A stretch of 6,567 nt of DNA from Ignavibacteriales bacterium. Its GTDB lineage: Bacteria; Bacteroidota; Ignavibacteria; Ignavibacteriales; Melioribacteraceae. The notes beneath the pieces are model-generated. The model was not told where the DNA came from, made no database searches, and saw nothing but the letters and a program-made list of their open reading frames with translations. The stretch lies in contig JAFGID010000203.1 of assembly GCA_016929735.1 (NCBI GenBank), forward strand, positions 1-6,567, given 5' to 3'. This document shows, piece by piece, positions 5,271 to 6,567 of the stretch; the first letter of the stretch is position 1, and every line of letters starts with the position of its first letter. The position numbers were made by a program, and so were the translations under genes.

Positions 5271-5292
5271 ATTAACTGCCAGATTTGCTAAA
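5271..5292 (-). repeat. Shared upstream motif, copy before the nuclease gene
   Basis: On the minus strand, TTTAGCAAA then GGCAGTTAAT, ending 49 nt before the nuclease ATG at 5221. The 10-mer is identical to that at 3468-3477 and the TTTAGC half lies at nearly the same spacing. The companion hairpin of the other copy is not preserved here. Confidence 0.5.
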
Positions 5293-5313
5293 AATTTTTT
5301 CCACTATTGGAAA

Positions 5314-5529
5314 TCATATTTTCCTAGCATTAGAAAATGTTATTGGTTTAGTTTTCGATATTTTTAATAGCACAGCAATCCATTTCTCTGGCTTGTCATC
5401 ATTACCCATGGAATAATTCATTGCCAATTCATCGGGATTCAGATCGGATGCTTCTAAAAGTTGCTGATCGTTGAATATTAATTTAAAATATTCCAGGTGA
5501 ATAGTCAATGAAAACTTGAATTTTATCAA
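5314..5529 (-). CDS. Weak 71-residue ORF, possible gene remnant
   Basis: The frame opens at TTG 5529 and ends with TGA at 5314. The middle (DQQLLEASDLNPDELAMNYS, then DDKPEKWIAVLLKISK) has protein-like composition. However, there is no ribosome site at the TTG, and the first ATG (residue 37) would leave only about 35 residues without a ribosome site either. It may be the C-terminal part of a gene truncated at the island edge. It could instead be the start of the nuclease transcript, since it lies 92 nt upstream on the same strand. I do not recognise a family. Confidence 0.3.
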   Translation of the reverse strand: MIKFKFSLTIHLEYFKLIFNDQQLLEASDLNPDELAMNYSMGNDDKPEKWIAVLLKISKTKPITFSNARKI

Positions 5530-5649
5530 AAAGATAATTTTATTGTGAGTGTTAAATTTGCTCTATCTAGCCAGACCGAAATCAGCTTATGGCATATTTT
5601 CCGAATAGAATTAACAAATTTTAATTATCAGGAAATTGGAGATAGAATT

Positions 5650-5748
5650 ATGAATCAGAGTTATATAGACCGTATAAATAAATACTTAACCCAACATTTA
5701 ACCAACCACATTCGCTCGGTCGTTACTGAACGTTTGACCAAAAATTGA
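5650..5748 (+). CDS. Possible 32-residue small protein
   Basis: ATG 5650 has GGAG at 5638-5641 with 8-nt spacing, a good ribosome site; the frame ends with TGA at 5748. The peptide (MNQSYIDRINKYLTQHLTN...) is basic and amphipathic. The frame is open back to 5512, with a GTG at 5545, but the region upstream of 5650 lacks a ribosome site. It lies 52 bases before the DUF4175-like gene on the same strand. It may be a real short leader-type gene or chance; no family is recognised. Confidence 0.35.
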   Translation: MNQSYIDRINKYLTQHLTNHIRSVVTERLTKN

Positions 5749-5760
5749 GTTAAATATAGT
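5734..5760 (+). promoter_or_regulatory. Weak candidate promoter for the DUF4175-like gene
   Basis: TTGACC (5734-5739) and TATAGT (5755-5760) are separated by 15 nt, shorter than the optimum, and overlap the end of the small ORF. No better pair is seen between 5650 and 5801. Transcription could also enter from further upstream. Confidence 0.25.
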
Positions 5761-5800
5761 ACTCAATTGCTTTGAATAAGATTTTATCAGATGAGGAACA

Positions 5801-6567
5801 ATGGAAAATTTGCAGGCGAAGTACCAGGCGTTATTAAAAAGAATTGCCGCTGCTCGGAGCAAGGAAAAGGTCGTTGCTTTGTTGAGTGGCGTGCTTCATT
5901 TTTTGGCGATCAGCTCGGTTGCGATATTGTTCTTTATTTTTTTAGAGCATATTTTTAGTTTTAATAATAGCGGTCGAAAAATTGTTGATTTGATTTTGGC
6001 GGTGATTATTGTTGGCGCTGCTATTTTTTGGATTGGAATCCCAGCGTTCTCAATTTTATTCAGAAGAAATTATCCTTCGGATGCGACGATTGCGCAAAAA
6101 ATTGGCGATCATTTTTCGGCTATCGGCGATAAGCTGGTCAATACCATTCAGGTGTTTCCGATTCAATTTAATAACGTGCATGGCTATTCCCAGGATTTGA
6201 TGGATCAAACGTTGCTGGAAATTGATGAGCGGGTAAAAGACATCAATTTTTCCGAGTCGGTTTCGACCAGGTCGTTGAAAAAATCGGGCAGGCTGTTGGG
6301 AGTGGCTGGAGTTGCTTTTTTGTTGCTGTTCGCTTTGTTCTCTCAAAATTTTTACCAGGCTGGTTATCGCCTGTTGCATCCCAATATGGTGTTCACCAAA
6401 GCGCCTGATTTTCAAATTTCGGTTTCGCCTGGCAATATTCAGAAATTGAAAAATGAATCGATTGAGATCACAGCAAAGGTTTCGGGTAGGATTCCTGAAA
6501 AAATCAATCTCAACCTGAAAGAGGCCAGTAGCGATGCCGAATTCTCCCATACGGTTTTTCCCGATAA
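5801..6567 (+). CDS. DUF4175-like membrane protein, 5' part (runs off the window)
   Basis: The frame is open from ATG 5801 to the window end (255 codons, incomplete). A TGA at 5792-5794 lies just upstream in frame, and GAGGA at 5793-5797 is the ribosome site, so the start is firm. A short cytoplasmic helix (1-22, ending AAARSKEK) is followed by two membrane spans (about 25-48 and 61-87). Residues 90-160 form a soluble segment with the pattern NYPSDATIAQKIGDHF and then IGDKLVNTIQV, which recalls DUF4175 proteins. A third span lies at about 165-184, and an extracytoplasmic beta-rich part begins near 200 (PDFQISVSPG). DUF4175 proteins are large inner-membrane proteins of unknown biochemical function. 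Codons use more G and C than the island genes, so this is probably core chromosome. The family call is from pattern memory. Confidence 0.8.
   Translation, partial: MENLQAKYQALLKRIAAARSKEKVVALLSGVLHFLAISSVAILFFIFLEHIFSFNNSGRKIVDLILAVIIVGAAIFWIGIPAFSILFRRNYPSDATIAQKIGDHFSAIGDKLVNTIQVFPIQFNNVHGYSQDLMDQTLLEIDERVKDINFSESVSTRSLKKSGRLLGVAGVAFLLLFALFSQNFYQAGYRLLHPNMVFTKAPDFQISVSPGNIQKLKNESIEITAKVSGRIPEKINLNLKEASSDAEFSHTVFPD

Noticed and set aside
6009..6550. Plus-strand ORF at 6009-6200 and minus-strand ORF at 6056-6550
   Set aside because: Both overlap the DUF4175-like frame, which has a firm start, a ribosome site and membrane-protein structure.

Overview
The window looks like an accessory island beside a conserved chromosomal gene in a moderately AT-rich bacterium. 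Two leftward promoters match the sigma-70 consensus well (TTGACA, 17 nt, TATATT or TAAATT). Most starts have purine-rich Shine-Dalgarno sites. The right-edge gene looks like a DUF4175-type membrane protein, known from Calditrichota/KSB1-like and some proteobacterial genomes. The promoters argue against a typical Bacteroidetes. The phylum cannot be fixed from this sequence, and a Calditrichota/KSB1-like origin is only a weak guess.

Layout: (1) 1-375 is repeat-rich and has no supported gene. (2) 376-1180, minus strand, is a toxin-antitoxin pair (antitoxin, then a PIN-domain VapC toxin), followed by a possible 42-residue third ORF. A strong promoter with a palindrome next to its -35 lies upstream at 1255-1296. 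(3) 1181-1496 holds that promoter and a second repeat cluster. (4) 1497-2160, minus strand, is a second, unrelated antitoxin/PIN-toxin pair with overlapping genes. (5) 2161-2884 is about 720 bases without a gene. It is packed with repeats: two 79-bp direct repeats, a ~100-bp palindrome-ended element, nested inverted repeats and a three-part switching hairpin. (6) 2885-3409, minus strand, is a small predicted secreted protein of very AT-rich composition. (7) 3635-5221, minus strand, is a 528-residue protein with a PD-(D/E)XK nuclease core. (8) 5314-5748 holds two weak small ORFs at the island edge. (9) 5801 to the right end, plus strand, is the 5' part of the DUF4175-like membrane protein, with a clearly higher-GC codon style.

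Every supported gene left of 5530 points left; the confidently called gene to the right points right. The two toxin-antitoxin pairs are stability or stress modules, and the nuclease is a candidate stand-alone defence or DNA-processing enzyme. The most unusual material is non-coding. A family of related repeats lies 3' of the gene modules, and two copies are followed by a ~100-bp palindrome-ended element whose arms keep pairing through a compensatory base change. The secreted-protein gene and the nuclease gene also share an upstream motif about 50-60 nt before their starts.
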